The position numbers and the translations under genes were made by a program. The notes under the pieces were generated by a model. The model saw only the letters and a program-made list of their open reading frames with translations. It did no database searches and had not been told where the DNA came from. Positions 44,990 through 58,375 of a stretch of 64,000 bases of DNA are shown here, in pieces (position 1 is the stretch's first letter; each line of letters opens with the position of its first letter). This stretch comes from Cryptomeria japonica (Eukaryota > Streptophyta > Pinopsida > Cupressales > Cupressaceae). The DNA is taken from assembly GCF_030272615.1 (NCBI RefSeq), contig NC_081415.1:623595740-623659739 (forward strand). Reading direction: 5' to 3'.

Positions 44990-47900
44990 AATAGATAATA
45001 TACTAATCACATACCTCATACATTTCATTGATGGTCATGATCGCCATCATCATCATCATAATCATCATCATCATCATCATCATCATAATCATCATCATAG
45101 TCATCACCACCACCACCACCACCATCGTCTTTGTCATCACCATCACCATCACCATCACCATCACCATCATCAACAACTTATTCTTCTTCATCATCATCGA
45201 GAAACTATCGATCGTGATCATCATCTACTTCATATTCTACTTCTTCAGTATCTTCTTCTTCCATCACATTATACTTTATCGGCCTTCCTCTCGGATCATG
45301 TCTAACAACAAATTACCATCCCGGTTTATGTGGAACCTCTGAGTAAAATACCTACTCACATTGGTTTGGAAGAACATAGAGGTCATCCCCAACTGGTTCA
45401 AATGACCTTATATTAACCATTGTAAAACCATTATCATGTTCAATAACAGTTCTATCAGGATCATTTTTATTCAATCGTAACCTGTACCATTTAACAACGA
45501 ACAAAACTAATTTGAAGGAATTAAAGTTGCACTCAAGTATATCATCAAAAATGTCATAGTATCAATTTTGAGACTCTTGAGGATGTATGTCATTTCTTGA
45601 TGAAATATTTGTCACCTCAAAGACTGTAGTGATGCCAGAATCACAAGTTTTCTTCATGTCATCCAACTTTTTCATGTGAAATTTATGACCATTGTAGCAC
45701 ATAAAGTTGTGGTGTTTGATCTGTGATATGTCAAACATGTAAAAATTATTGCATCATGAGTTGATAAACATATGGGTGATTAATAAATTTATATGTACCT
45801 ATTTATCTCTTAAACCATATGCTAAATCAATTTCCCTTTGCGTAACATTAGAATCTCCATTACAATGAGCTTCTTTAACCAATGAAGCCACACCTTCCCA
45901 TGTTAATGTGCGACCAGAATGTTGACAATGGGTAATCTATACCGTCATCCAATCAATATTGTTTTCAATATACAAATGTAGTGTATCCCACTCTTGACCA
46001 ACTGTACAAAAAATAAATAGACATCTTACAATTGATTTATTTTCAAGCTTAACAATTAATTAACTACAATAACATCTTATAATTACCTCTCACTTTCCTC
46101 AATCTACCTTTCCCCTTCAAATTTGTTAATGGAGTTGGGATCCCAAATGCGATCCTTGTGGATCTTTGCTACAAAATTAGGAAGATATTCAGAAATGTAC
46201 ACCATAGTTTGGTATACCATATATCCCTCCACCATAGAACCCTCAGGATATGCTCTTTGTCGAACCAAAACCTTCAAAAATTTCAAGTGCCTCTCAACCA
46301 TCCACATTGACCAAGTGTGTATAGGTCCACACAATTCAATCTCCTCAACTTGGTGTATGAGGTAGTGTTCTTGTGCATTGAAAAAAGCTGAAGGTAGACA
46401 CTTTTGCATTTCACACATTAGATGAGGAATTTTTCTCTTCCAATATTTTATATCTTCTTTATGGATTTCTTTACATGACAACCAACTACAAGATATTCAA
46501 GATGGAAAAAAATTTATATTACATAACAAGTAAAACAAATCGCAAATATAATATCTATACAATGAACTCAAAAAATATCACTACTTACCTCATGTATTTT
46601 CCAAGATCATATATTACTTGCTTGACATTATTGTCGAAGTCATCTGGGAGAGATAGAGGTAGAACATACTACAATAATTATAAAATTATTTTTTCATTTT
46701 TTTCTAACATAATACAATAAAAAGTACATGCGCAGTATACAAATATATAGTAAATACACAAGAACATGAATTACCTTAATGAAGGTATGCCAATCATGCA
46801 TATTCACCACTGGCCCAAATTCACTTTTCTTTGATATGAGATTGTTTATGTTCTCAACAAATCCTGTGGGAAATCATTTTTTTTCATATGACTTATTTTA
46901 TAGCATTGCTTTGTTGGTCCATTAATAACCAAGGAAGCTCACTTATATTAATCTGGTCTCCATGGCTATTTGATTGAATGACATTTTTTATTGCATGATT
47001 GGAATCCTGAATGTCACTACAAATTTTGACATTTTTTTCTTTTTCACGCCTTCCATCCAATATTTTCCATAATGTCTCTGTTATATTCTTCCCAATATGC
47101 ATAGTATCAAACAAATGCATAATTTGTAAGTACTCATAGTAGGCCAACCTACTAAATTGTCAGGGATAACTTTTTAGTCCCTTAGGATGGTGGTCATTTA
47201 TGCCTTGACGACCTTCATGATCATCAATCACATCATGAGTAAACAAAACACAATAGAAAAGATGTTTTATGACATAAACCATTAGATGGAATGGCATTAC
47301 CTTGACGATTAATTCTATTATATTCCAACTTCCACAGGTGAGGTGTCATTCTTCATGACTTTGATGTATTCTCTTCTTTCCCATTGAAAAGATGTTTTTA
47401 AGTATTTCTATACTTATGACTTTTGTGGAGAAAGTATTTCCTAAACTTTTTGAATGACGAGATTTCATCTTTGGACCAAAAACTGGACATGCAAATTTTC
47501 CATTTGTTTGAAGACCTACAAGATAATGTATAATTGGATTAAATATATTAATTTTTTGAATTATAATTATCATGTGCAACTTGAACACTATAACATACCA
47601 CAAAAATGTGTTAGCCTTGGGGGATTGTGTATTGTCCATACAAGCATCACATGGAATTAAAATTGTTTTTGTCCTATTGGTCTAGAGATGTCATACATAG
47701 TGACACCATTCCATAACTCCAGAAACTCATCGATAAGAGGAACGATATATACATTCATATCTTTAACTTGGTACTTACCTAATCAAATGAACCCAAATAT
47801 TACATAATTATTATGACCATTTTACTAGAATATTTATAATTAAATGTAGACGACTATATTTAAATGATAAAATACTTGGAATAATCATTGCCAACATTAT

Positions 47901-49200
47901 GTTCTCCCTCTTTATTGACATCCATGGAGGAATGTTATTGTTGATAACAAAAATAGGCCACACTGAGTAAACAGATCTCATCTCTCCAAATGGATTGACA
48001 TCATCTGCTACCAATGAAAGCCTGAGATTATGAGGTTCTTATATAAAGTGTGGCTACTTTTCCTCTATGTCCATAAATGTTGAACCATCCACAGGCATTC
48101 GAATAATGTCATCTCAACTTCTATTTCATGCATGGTAATCCATAAATTGTGCCAATCTAGTGCACTTGAATAATCGTTGCATACGTGGAACAATGGGAAT
48201 ATAGTGAGGAACCTTGCGAGGAACCCTTTTTGTTATTTGATCTATTCGATATCTACTGATATGACATTCAGGGCATTCACTTTGAAATTCATGTTGTTTG
48301 TGATATATAATATGATCATTGGGACAAGAATCTATTGGTTGATACTCCATTCCAATATCTCTCATAATGGCAGATAATTCTCGGTATGAGTGAGGTAGAA
48401 TATTTGATGGTGGTAATGAAAAATCACCTATCAATCTACAACAAAAAAATATAATTTGTTAATATAAAGAATATTAATGGTACTCCACGATTCACCATTT
48501 ATTATGACATATATGACCTACCTTAACATATGTGAGATTGTTATATTGGATAAACCATTCATAACCTTCAAGTTCACCAACAACAATACAATGGAGAGAA
48601 GAGTTGTCTGGGAGCCTTCATAAAGGACCGCAGATACCATCTCAAGTAGATGGACATCATGAACAACATCACTGTCATCTTCATCATCATGATCATGATC
48701 AGATGGGCCAGTACTAAATGTGTCATGGATCAATGTATTTGTATCATCATCTTCAATTGTGTTTTGTGGTTCATGATCATCATCTTCCATATGATCATTA
48801 TCTTCAGCTTCGATATTCACACCTCCATGTTCCTCCACTTCGAAAACCATATTCTTCAGGTTGTGTTGATCCATATCATGTGCTCTGAGGTGCTCGACCT
48901 CTATAAAATTGATAAACATAAATAAACCATGATCATGATCATGATCTCATCATCAAGTGATTTCTTATGTATATAAATTGTTAAAACAATATAATGAAAA
49001 ACTTACCAATGGATGATAATCATGTCCACCTTCAATGTGACCATGCAACCTACAATGTTTCTTAGTTGTTTTGATTAGAAGTCTTCTAGTCTTCAACCCC
49101 TTACAAATTTTGCAGGGACAATAACATTTTTCATCACCTTCTCTTTTCAAGTTAGACCACAATCTAGCAATTGTCTCCTTATTTTATTGTTTGTTGATAT
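44990..49200 (-). pseudogene. CACTA (En/Spm) TNP2-type transposase pseudogene
   Basis: Conserved blocks occur in order on the minus strand, separated by introns or decay. 49162-48965: transposase-associated domain with CYCPCKICKGLK and HCRLHGHI. 48434-48126: CPNDHIIY and CPECHISRYR. 48014-47811: DDVNPFGEMRSVYSVWPIF with PPWMSIKRENIML, a TNP2 hallmark. 47530-47350: TNGKFACPVFGPKM. 47147-46893: LFDTMHIGKNITETLW. 46481-46104: DUF4218-like HQVEEIELCGPIHTWSMW and PEGSMVEGYMVYQ. 45700-45340: DUF4216-like FKLVLFVVKWYRLRLN and PVGDDLYVLPNQCE. Several stops are present, including TAG after NQCE where CAG is expected. TNP2 proteins cut and move CACTA elements. No CACTA terminal repeat was found. Confidence 0.85.
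45045..45175. repeat. ATC/ACC trinucleotide microsatellite in the transposase tail
   Basis: CAT, CAC and CCA triplets read on the minus strand as GAT, GTG/GGT and TGG phases. In the transposase frame they give a poly-Asp and Gly-Asp tail (DGDGDGDG, GGGGG, DDDDDD). The long plus-strand Ile/Met frame over it is an artefact. Confidence 0.85.
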
Positions 49201-49259
49201 TGTCTGACACGGTCTTTTTTCATAGGCAAAAAAATGGGGCTATAGAACTAGTTATATAG

Positions 49260-52200
49260 AAGTTGAAATGTTAGTTATGAAATCATGTTTTAGTATAATG
49301 TCCCAAATTAAATTACTTGAACATAGAAATTATGCAAATTGAACAAAAACCATTTAACTCTTCTTTTTCATCTCAAAACATATCTAATGGCTAAGTTGTG
49401 GTATGCAATCCTTGTATCATATCTTAAGTTGACTAATGTCTAATGGGGTAATCCATGAGTGTCTAATGTGAATTCATTATCAATGTTGTGAAGTCGTCGA
49501 GAGTATGGTGATACTCATCCTTATAGGATTCTCTCAATATTGTCCAAATCAGTCTAAAAGGAAAGTAACTATCCATTCCCATGCTCATGCATACTTACAT
49601 GACTAATGCTACCCTTGTGTATCCTAAACATTGGAGAGACCTTATTTGACTTTCCTAATCAATTTGGTTGAAGTCCTAATATGAAATGATAAGTTCTACC
49701 CTTGCCTCTACATCAAACTTCTCACATCATGTTTCTTCAACAATACACACTAATATGAATTGAGCCAACACCATGAGGATAGGGTCAAGTATCATGGCAA
49801 CTAATCATAATATGTGAAGACGTGGTTCACACATAAGTGTTGGGTCTCAACAATGCCACACTTCAAAAATTGCCAGTCTCAAGACTTCTCGTATTGGGTC
49901 AACACTCATTGATGGCCGCAAGACCAAATCAATGTATCTAGGCTTTGAACTTCTTACTCTAGGCTTGGAGGACCCTACATAAGGTCTATGAAAACTTACT
50001 TGGTAATAAAATAGAAAGAGCCTTCCTCTAGAACTTTGTTTTCAATGCACACATCATTGGTAATCATTGTTATAATGGATGGTCTATTAGGACAGTAAAT
50101 TAAATGCTTATTCTTTTTCCACCCTTTGAAACTACAATAAGGTATTTGACTTGGTAGAGTCTCCACTCATCACTTCAACACCAAACATTAGGCAATTCAA
50201 CCTTTTGCCTTATCAATGCATTTTTTTTTGTCTTTCATTGGTTTTCTCAGTCTGATACATAGGGATATCTAACCTTTCATGGCATCATCACATGCACAAA
50301 CATCCCCATATGTCCCTGTAAGTCTAATATATTAAATACACTTCACCTAGCACTATTTGGTACAGATTCTTGTGTCCTATCCATATAGGATGTTTACACA
50401 CCACACTATCATCCTTGACTCATGTGTATGATGCAGAGGTAGGGGCATGTTTAATGGTTTCAACATACAAAGTCAATGATCATACAGTCCATTCTTCTAG
50501 ACACCCTTGGATATATTAATTGGCTTCTAGGCTTTAGAAAACTAATATGAATTGAGCCAACACCATGAGTATAGGGTCAAGTATCGTGGAAACTGATCAT
50601 AATTTATGAAGACAGGGTTCACAGTCATTGATGGTCATTTTGCAACTCACCTTTAGTCTACATGAGCTGCAGAAGCTTGTGATAAGTATGCATGATTGTC
50701 TCCTTCCAATATGTGGTCCTTTCATATTTTAGGTCCCTACATACTATGTTTTTGTTAAGTATTGATGTAGTCTTAAGACATCTCATGACTCCATTACATG
50801 TCCACACTTGGGTTTACAAACACAACTTTGTCAAAACAAAAACAATATCACTAGTAAAACTATGACTATGACAATTAATACCCTTAGGATAGGCATAGAA
50901 ATTTAATCTATTTCATTTGGTTTTGATTCACAAAACCTTTTGAAGGTTGCATAGGGTCCCCTCACCCCTCTCTCTATCATCAACCACTTCAAAATACCAA
51001 TCGCTTGGTCTTCCCACCAAATTCTTCACTCTTATTGCCTTTTACTGTCTGATACATAGAGATATCAGATTGTCCTCATGCTCAAACACATACCAAATCT
51101 AATTTGGAGCCTTACACACAACATAATATGATACATAGCATGAAAAAAGGTCTTCCCACACATCTGGGTGAATTTATATGCATGGGAGACTAAACTATAC
51201 ATTATTTACTCCTCTCTGTAAACACTAGGCAAGGTTTTGACATTTTTTGGAAAAACTGTGATATCTTCTTTAAAACACAATGAAATTCAATGCCACAAAA
51301 AAAAAAATGAAGTTAACTCACTTATATACCACATCCAATCGACTTTCCATCAAATTTTGGATGATTTTCACAATAAAAAATGAAGAGAATCATACTGAAA
51401 TGTCAAAAAATACCCATAAAACCCCAATTTCATTAAGAAAAACTCTTGGATGGCATGCCAAAGGCCTATTTATCCCCATCCAAGTGGGTTACAACCTTAA
51501 ACCACCATAAATTAACTTTCCAACCATATTTTTAAGAAGTTGCTACAAGAAATGCAAAAGTTGTCATGGCAAAATGACAACTTTTTTCCCAACGGACCTC
51601 AAACTTTCACAATTAGGTCCCAATACATGAATATTTGAATGGTATGGCAGATTCCAAAGAGGGTAAAGATTGATCACAAATTTAAATGACATAAATATTA
51701 CAATAAAAATTTTATTCAAATATGCAATTAGCAATCTCCATGCATATTAATCCTCTTCACATTTAATGTCTTTCCCTAGTGTTTCAATTTTTTAGATAGT
51801 TATTGATTTGATCAAACACATGGCAATTATATTTATGGTAGAGTTTCAAAAGCCTTTACGCTTTGATGGATATCATACCCTTCTCTATGGCTCAACCTTG
51901 CATCTTTTCTATTCTTGTTTCTTGCATAGCCTGTCTCTATATTGTGCCATGCACCATCTCTGCAGCCTTCCAAAGTACTATTATGTTTGTTCATTGCCCC
52001 TTCTACTAAACTCTATAAACTAAAATCTTGTATTTATTTTTAATCGATTCTTTCCTACATTGTTTGACCTGCCATGTTTTTAGAGATATCCTCTCTATTA
52101 TTCTTTTACGGATGTCGCATCCTGTTACAAACCTCACATTTTGGCACTGGCACAAAGTTTATTAGAAAAGGTTGTGGAATATGTCTTTTACATCTACCAA

Positions 52201-53750
52201 TTATCATTCCATCTTGTGCATATGGATTTTACATGTAGAAGAAATAAATTTTATAAATAGGCCATATGGTGGATGATAAGTGAAGGATGTATGTACTAAA
52301 CGTGTCGCACTAGTGGCTTTGGTACATGAAGGTGACTAGAAGTTGTGGAAGGAGAAATGCTGAAAGTTGGACCTATGGTAGAGGTGGGAGTAGATGTTAT
52401 TTACGCATGAAAATGTTAAGCTAATACTCATAAAATAGCTAGGAATCCAACCTAAGGCCTTCTATTTGTTAATAAATTTATCTACCATTGAGCAACTATC
52501 CCCTTTCTTACCATTCCATTGTTGGCTTGACTGTAGATTATTTTGAACACCCATTAAAAGACACATTATAGGCTCTTAGGGCTCCTAACCTAACCTAGCT
52601 TTGATAACATTTTGAGATACTACTCATGGACTAGTGAGGTTACCAAGATATGACCTTGTATTTGTTGTTAGAATGTGATCTATGACTAAGTATTAGAGGA
52701 TCTTACTAACTTGGGTATCATGCTTTTATGTGTCTTTGAAATGACGCCTAGTAACTATATAAGGATTTTACTAGTCCTAGATCTATGCCTTGTGTTTTTG
52801 ATATGGCTCTTAGTGAGAATATATGAATCTTACTAGTTCTAAATGTCATAGCTTTTTGTTTTGCATGCTCCAAGTGTGTTACCAATGTTACTCATATTAC
52901 TCACTTTGTACTTCCCTTTTATCTCAATATTGTAGATTGACAATATCATAAGTCTTGGGAGCTAACACCTTTCCAAACTTGTAGTCATCTTGACTCTTCA
53001 ATATCTTGGTGAAAGAATATTTAGTTTCTCCATATTCTCCCAAGAGTACATGAGAAAAATTTCATACTCTTGCTAAGAGGGGGCTAAATATTTTACCATA
53101 AGTTTTATCTCTTTATAAATATACACTAGGTTTGGACTCACTTTAGTGGTTGTGCCTTATTTATGCCTAATTGTACTTAGGTTTGAGAATGTTTCCATAA
53201 ATTTGGTTCATTCCCTTATTCACTATATTCCTCATGGCTCAATTTTCTAGGACTAGGGTCTTGGGAACCCTTATTCATGGAAATCGGACCTAAAATTTGA
53301 AAGATGAATGTTGGATTCGCAAATAGTAGGAGTTTCCTCTCCAAATTTGGAATTTTCCAATAGTTCAATTTGAAAAGGTGCAAGTTGCATATAGATACAA
53401 GTCTATTTCTCATTTCAAACCCCTATCAACTCCAACCCACATCTACCAATTTTTCAATCAAGCAATTCAAATCAATTGAGCATAGATCTATAATTAAGGA
53501 ACAAAGGCATTCAAATATACAACTTTGTTACATCAGTTATGATCAGCAACATTATGTTTTTCCATGATGAAAGCATACACTAACATGTTCTAGAAACATT
53601 AAGGCTTGTGTGGAACTTAATGCCAAACATTTCAAAATTGAGGTATATTTGTCAATTTTTTATTTACATTTATGTTTGGAATATATTAACACAAACTCTA
53701 ATGTTATGAAGCTTCCTCTGCTAGATAGCTCCCTATAACTAGTTCAAGAT
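49260..53750. other. Intergenic DNA, no gene recognised
   Basis: AT-rich with short frames only. A segment beginning CTAATATGAATTGAGCCAAC is duplicated (49750-49840 and 50542-50630, about 90 bp, several substitutions). TCTGATACATAGxGATATC also recurs (about 50250 and 51050). These suggest an old, decayed repeat. Confidence 0.5.
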
Positions 53751-53755
53751 GACTT

Positions 53756-54530
53756 TTACACACATTTGTAAATGTGCAAGCAAACACAATTGACAAAAAT
53801 AATAGTAGAAAAGGAAGATGGTTTTCCAACTAAAGACCTTAACGTAAAACATGAAAAATTTAAGTAACTATCTGGAACTACCTCACTATTAGAGGGGGTG
53901 TGGTTGATAACTACAAAAATAGTTTGACAATGGCCTCTCCTACTCTCTCTTCTAATGAGAACTGCAAACTCATCAATGCTACCCGCGAAAGGTTGATCCT
54001 TTAACCAGTTAGCTCGTTCTTCACTGTGTATACATCCTAGTGCCATGGTAGGGACAGGGTGGGAGAGAGAGAAAAGATAAAGAGAGGTTGATTGCCCCCT
54101 GGGCCATATAAAATTGATGGTGGCAAAAGGGGAAGATTGAACATCAACAACCAAGGCATGGTGGCAACATTCAAAGACTTCTGATGATGTTGACCTAGGA
54201 ATGGAAAAGCACGGGTAGTTATGAAATGTAGTGGATAGCTCAAGCAATGGGTGGGATGCAAGCAATTCCTCATATATGCAAATCAATGATAGAAGGTGAA
54301 GATTCATCTACCTCAAATGGTGAAGATTCTACCCAAGAAATTCCTCATATTCTGAAAATATTATGCAAATCCGAAGATTCAATGAATGAAGGTGAAAATT
54401 CAACAATTCCTCATATTATGCAAATCCGAAATGAAGGTGAAGATTCTACCTCGAATGGTGAATGTGTGAAAGTACCTCAAATGGTGAGTGTATTATTTGA
54501 TCTTGCCAGGGGTTGAGGTTGACGCGGAAG
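53756..54530. other. Uncertain locus with internally repeated frame
   Basis: On the plus strand a frame from ATG 54247 contains imperfect repeats of an IPHI...EGEDSTSNGE pattern (EGEDSSTSNGE, EGENSTIPHI, EGEDSTSNGE) and reaches a good splice donor AAATG|GTGAGT at about 54483. This could be an exon of a decayed gene. The 183-codon minus-strand frame over 53756-54307 has no recognisable domain and is probably chance. Confidence 0.3.
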
Positions 54531-54889
54531 CCTGCACGAGATTGAATGCACAAATGACTTGCCCTCTTTTTTTTTTTAAGTACATAATGCCTATTGTCAT
54601 TAAAATTTCGACGAATGCGAGCAATTTTTTGAAAGAAAAACAAATTTGATTGCTAATGCCTTCTCCATCTAAACCAAATGTGAAATTATCGTCAGAATTT
54701 CGACGAATTTGGGCATTTTAAAAAAAAATCAAATTTGGTCACAATATACCTTCTCTATTGAAAACCTTCATTGTAATTCTAGACCAAATGTATTAGTGCG
54801 GTATGGGAATGTGGAATAAGTGTAGTGGTCTTGAAATGCAATATCATATGTGAATGAGATTTTTTCGATCACAGGTGATCGAATTGGGA

Positions 54890-55366
54890 TTAAGGAAGAG
54901 GTCAAAGGCCTCCAGTATTGAGCTTAACTGGGACTATAATCAGGCATGGTAGATGCTATCTCTAGCAGTTTATTATTCTGGATCGTTGTCCATTTATCTT
55001 GAAGTGGTTATAACCTCTTTGTAGTTAGTGAGTCTCTTTTGTAATGAGCAGTGCACTCTAGGCGGTGTGCCTTCCTGCATGTGTAGGCCCCTCATTGTAT
55101 CACATACTTTCTGTAGAAGTATCATCTAATTGTGGGTAGGCTTCCCACCATGGTTTTTCCCTTTCTGGGTTTTTCACGTACAAATCATAGTGTTATGTGG
55201 TATGGTTGCTTTGCATTGAGTATTTGTTTAATTGTTAAGTTGTATTGTTTACCAGTATCTGTTCCTATCGACGTTTGTTTCTTCTTTATCGGTACTTAAG
55301 TAGATTAATTTATATAATATGTTAACAACTGATTCATCCCCCCTCTCAGTTGTTCACTAGTTAGCC
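54890..55366 (+). repeat. Fragment of a copia-type LTR (3' part)
   Basis: GGGTAGGCTTCCCACCATGG, TTTTTCCCTTTCTGGG and the end region ACTGATTCATCCCCCCTCTC followed by AGTTG are typical of the 3' half of SIRE/Maximus-like LTRs. The end is similar to the pyrimidine-rich 3' part of the tandem element's LTR (CTGATTCACCCCTCCCCTCT). No primer-binding site follows, so it is a solo or truncated remnant. Confidence 0.5.
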
Positions 55367-55369
55367 TAA

Positions 55370-56490
55370 CATAAAGGTGGAATAAAGTGGATGTATGCAT
55401 TCTTAACATTAGCATGGCATCATCACTACATAGGATTTGGTACCATTGAGAATGATAATGGACGAATAGTGGTGGCACAACCAAACTGATAGTTGATGAA
55501 TTGCAATGGGATATGTGGTTCTATATAGGTAATTGATTGTTAGACATCATAGAATGCTTTAATCTACATAATTATTTTATAATTTTAAAAATATTAAAAA
55601 TACCACTCAACATGAATTCAAGGATCCACCTTAAAGTGAGCTAAGAATGTGGTACACTAGGTTGTTGAGCATGATTTCTACCGATCAAGAGAAAACATTT
55701 AGCAATGGGGTTGAAACCTTGCACGATCTTTTTCAGTTTCTACTTGTTTGTCAACAATACTAGGAATTATGTGGGTCTATTAACCACAAACCCCATATTT
55801 AATTATTATATTTTACATAAAATATAAATTACACAAGAATTATATTATACTTGTAAGTTTAATATTATCTCTTTATATAGTTATACAATCATCTAGATGT
55901 ACGATAAGGAAAGGGACATGATATTTTTTCACTTTCAAGCCTTAGTGTCTAAGATAGGTCAACTATTATGCCAATATTTGTTTATCAAGCCTTTTGAATC
56001 CATTGTTGGAACCATTTTGTCCCTATTAGAAAGAAATCTAGGGACATAGAATAGAGTTATGAACCCTAATGATTTTCTATAGTTGTAGTCTTTTACCCCG
56101 GACTTGGCCTTTATTAAGGGAACATGAAATTACAATTAGACAGAAGATTATCTATTTTATAAAATATTAAGAATAGAAATAACACATCATATTGAGACCC
56201 AAAATTATCAGTATTCGTTAAATATACCATATATTCCCTTAAAACTCCTTATATTCTTCTATACATTCATATCAAGTATCTTCTATTATATTTTGTTCTC
56301 TATATTCTATCATTCCATCCTTACATAATTCTTATATCCTCACAATTAGTGATCATATCTTACAATATATTTCTATCTATAAGATGAGACTTGACCCATA
56401 CGTAGTGTCCCTATTATGCATGCTATGTTCCAACTCCCAAGCTTCACAAGCTTGATGCATTATAAAGCAAAATGTGTTCCAAAAGTCTAT
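55370..56490. other. Intergenic DNA, no gene recognised
   Basis: AT-rich; possibly part of an old LTR belonging to the remnant to its right, but no second LTR was found. Confidence 0.4.
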
Positions 56491-56499
56491 TTCCTTGCC

Positions 56500-58060
56500 A
56501 ACACCATCCCCCTTCAAAATATTGACTTGTCCTCAAGTAAGCTCAAATTTAGAAAGATATCTTCGTATATCTTCTAAAGGATCTAAAAATCATTGTCATA
56601 TTTATTCTCTGCCAACTATAGTTATTTTATGTGGACTTGGAATCATAATAGCCATTTTTCTACTTCCAAAATTGTGGTGGATTGTTTTGCCTGTTGAAGG
56701 ATGTGGATAATGTGATCCAACCTAAAATGAAGAACTTATCTCAACTAATGAAATTTGTACTAGGTCTTATCCTTCTGATCTTGCAATTGTTCATAGTGGA
56801 CATGTAAAATATTTATGTCCAATCAGTCTTGGCCATCTAGATCATTTAGTAAATCATAGTTAGTTGATATATTAATTATCTAAAGCTCCAAAATTTTCAT
56901 CTAAGCCTTGATTTGTGCAAACAAATTCAATCATTGCAAATAAAACTCATATAAACTATTCACATCCCTTTATATATCCTTCATTAAATACTGATATTGT
57001 TTTGTAATATAGAGTGAGTGAGAACACCCTTCTTCATACATTTTAGCATTTTCAAGTTATGTACTAATGTGTTGTCATATGGTATCCTTCCATAATAGGG
57101 CATCTTTTACCATTTCATCTGTCAAAATTCTCATTTGGACTGGCAAAGGCTATGATGTTTTCCATTTTAGTTGAGGGAACTTTTTCATATCTCCTCAACC
57201 AAATCGTTCTAGCTCGTCTAATCTCTGTATATGTTGCTTTAATATTTATTCCTCGGTTGTGATGCAAGATATCTCCATAGTTACAAAATCCACTTGGGAT
57301 ACAACTACAAGCAATTAGAAGTATTGTGGAAAGGCCACCAATTGGATTTGCTTCTACTTGGTCAAGAAGTCCTTAATGGACTACATAGGGAATGTTGTAG
57401 GGGATGATGTTGTATCTAAATGTGCAAACTGAGAAGCCTTCTGAAGCAATGTGGCTTTATATTTTTCTCCTTCCTTGTGCAATTTATGATAGGATTTTGG
57501 AGTGGCCTCCTTTATATGTATTGTACAGTTATTTTTAAGATCTTTGGCTTCTCAAACACCAACTTATCTAATCTTTTCTTAGACCAGATCTCTCTTGTTT
57601 GTATTTCCACCAACCTCTTCATTTGTGATGGTGATATTAGGGGCCAACTCTTTCAATTCCTAGTGATTTTAATCTCTCTTCCTCCTTGACTACTTTCTCC
57701 CTTTGTAGCTTAATTGTGATCGTTACAGAGTTGAAGAATTGGTTCACTAAATCCTTTAATGTTTTATTTGAAGCCACCATATACCTAATTATTTCTTTTT
57801 TTTGTTAGGATTTTACTAGTAGATGTCATGCCTATGTAGTGTAGAATTGTTCTTTCTAAAATATATTTTCCAAACAATCCACTATATAGTTGGTTCTCAT
57901 CAAGCAAGGGAGATACTTTTGGGGCTATGAATTTTCCTAGTGCTGAGGTATCCTCTATACCTTCTTCCTCTTCTGTCTCATTTCCACTATTTGCAAGGAA
58001 ACTTTTCTTTGTGCTTTATCCATTCTCAATTTTTTATTTTTTTTCTATGCACTCATTTAT
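56500..58060 (-). pseudogene. Decayed retroelement 3' end with charged/coiled-coil frame
   Basis: On the minus strand the sequence runs through an acidic segment (NSGNETEEEEGIEDTSALG), a Lys/Glu-rich segment (TIKLQREKVVKEERLK) and PLEDIRRYLSKFELT, then TTTTGAAGGGGGATGG joined to TGTTGGCAAGG. The last junction looks like a polypurine tract against an LTR start. Stops and frameshifts are frequent. It may be the 3' end of a gypsy or another non-autonomous element; the assignment is weak. Confidence 0.35.
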
Positions 58061-58375
58061 AATTGAGCTTATGATGTTTTTTCTTCACTAAGATCTTTTT
58101 GTGGACTTGTATCAAGAAGTGCCCTTTCTAGGCCAGCTACATTTCCCTTATTTTGGTTGCATGAAGTGTGTCCCTACTTTTGACCTTTCAAATCTCCTCG
58201 GAAGGGAGTCACTCTATTCCTCCTCCCTTTTTCATGGCACTTTTCATTTGTTTTCTCTTATTTATAATAATAAAAAAATAATTCTAACTATTAAACCATT
58301 TAAATATTAAAAAAAAAACTATTACCGACTGAATCATTTGACATTTGAAAATAACCTAAACATTATTTAATATAA

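Noticed and set aside
45028..45342. Plus-strand Ile-rich frame over the trinucleotide repeat
   Set aside because: It is an artefact of the CAT repeat; the minus strand carries the transposase tail.
51541..51570. TGCTACAAGAAATG resembling a CACTA terminal repeat
   Set aside because: It lacks the CACTA start, no inverted partner was found, and it lies 2.3 kb beyond the transposase.
53756..54307. 183-codon minus-strand frame
   Set aside because: No recognisable domain, AT-rich composition and a competing repeated frame on the plus strand; probably chance.
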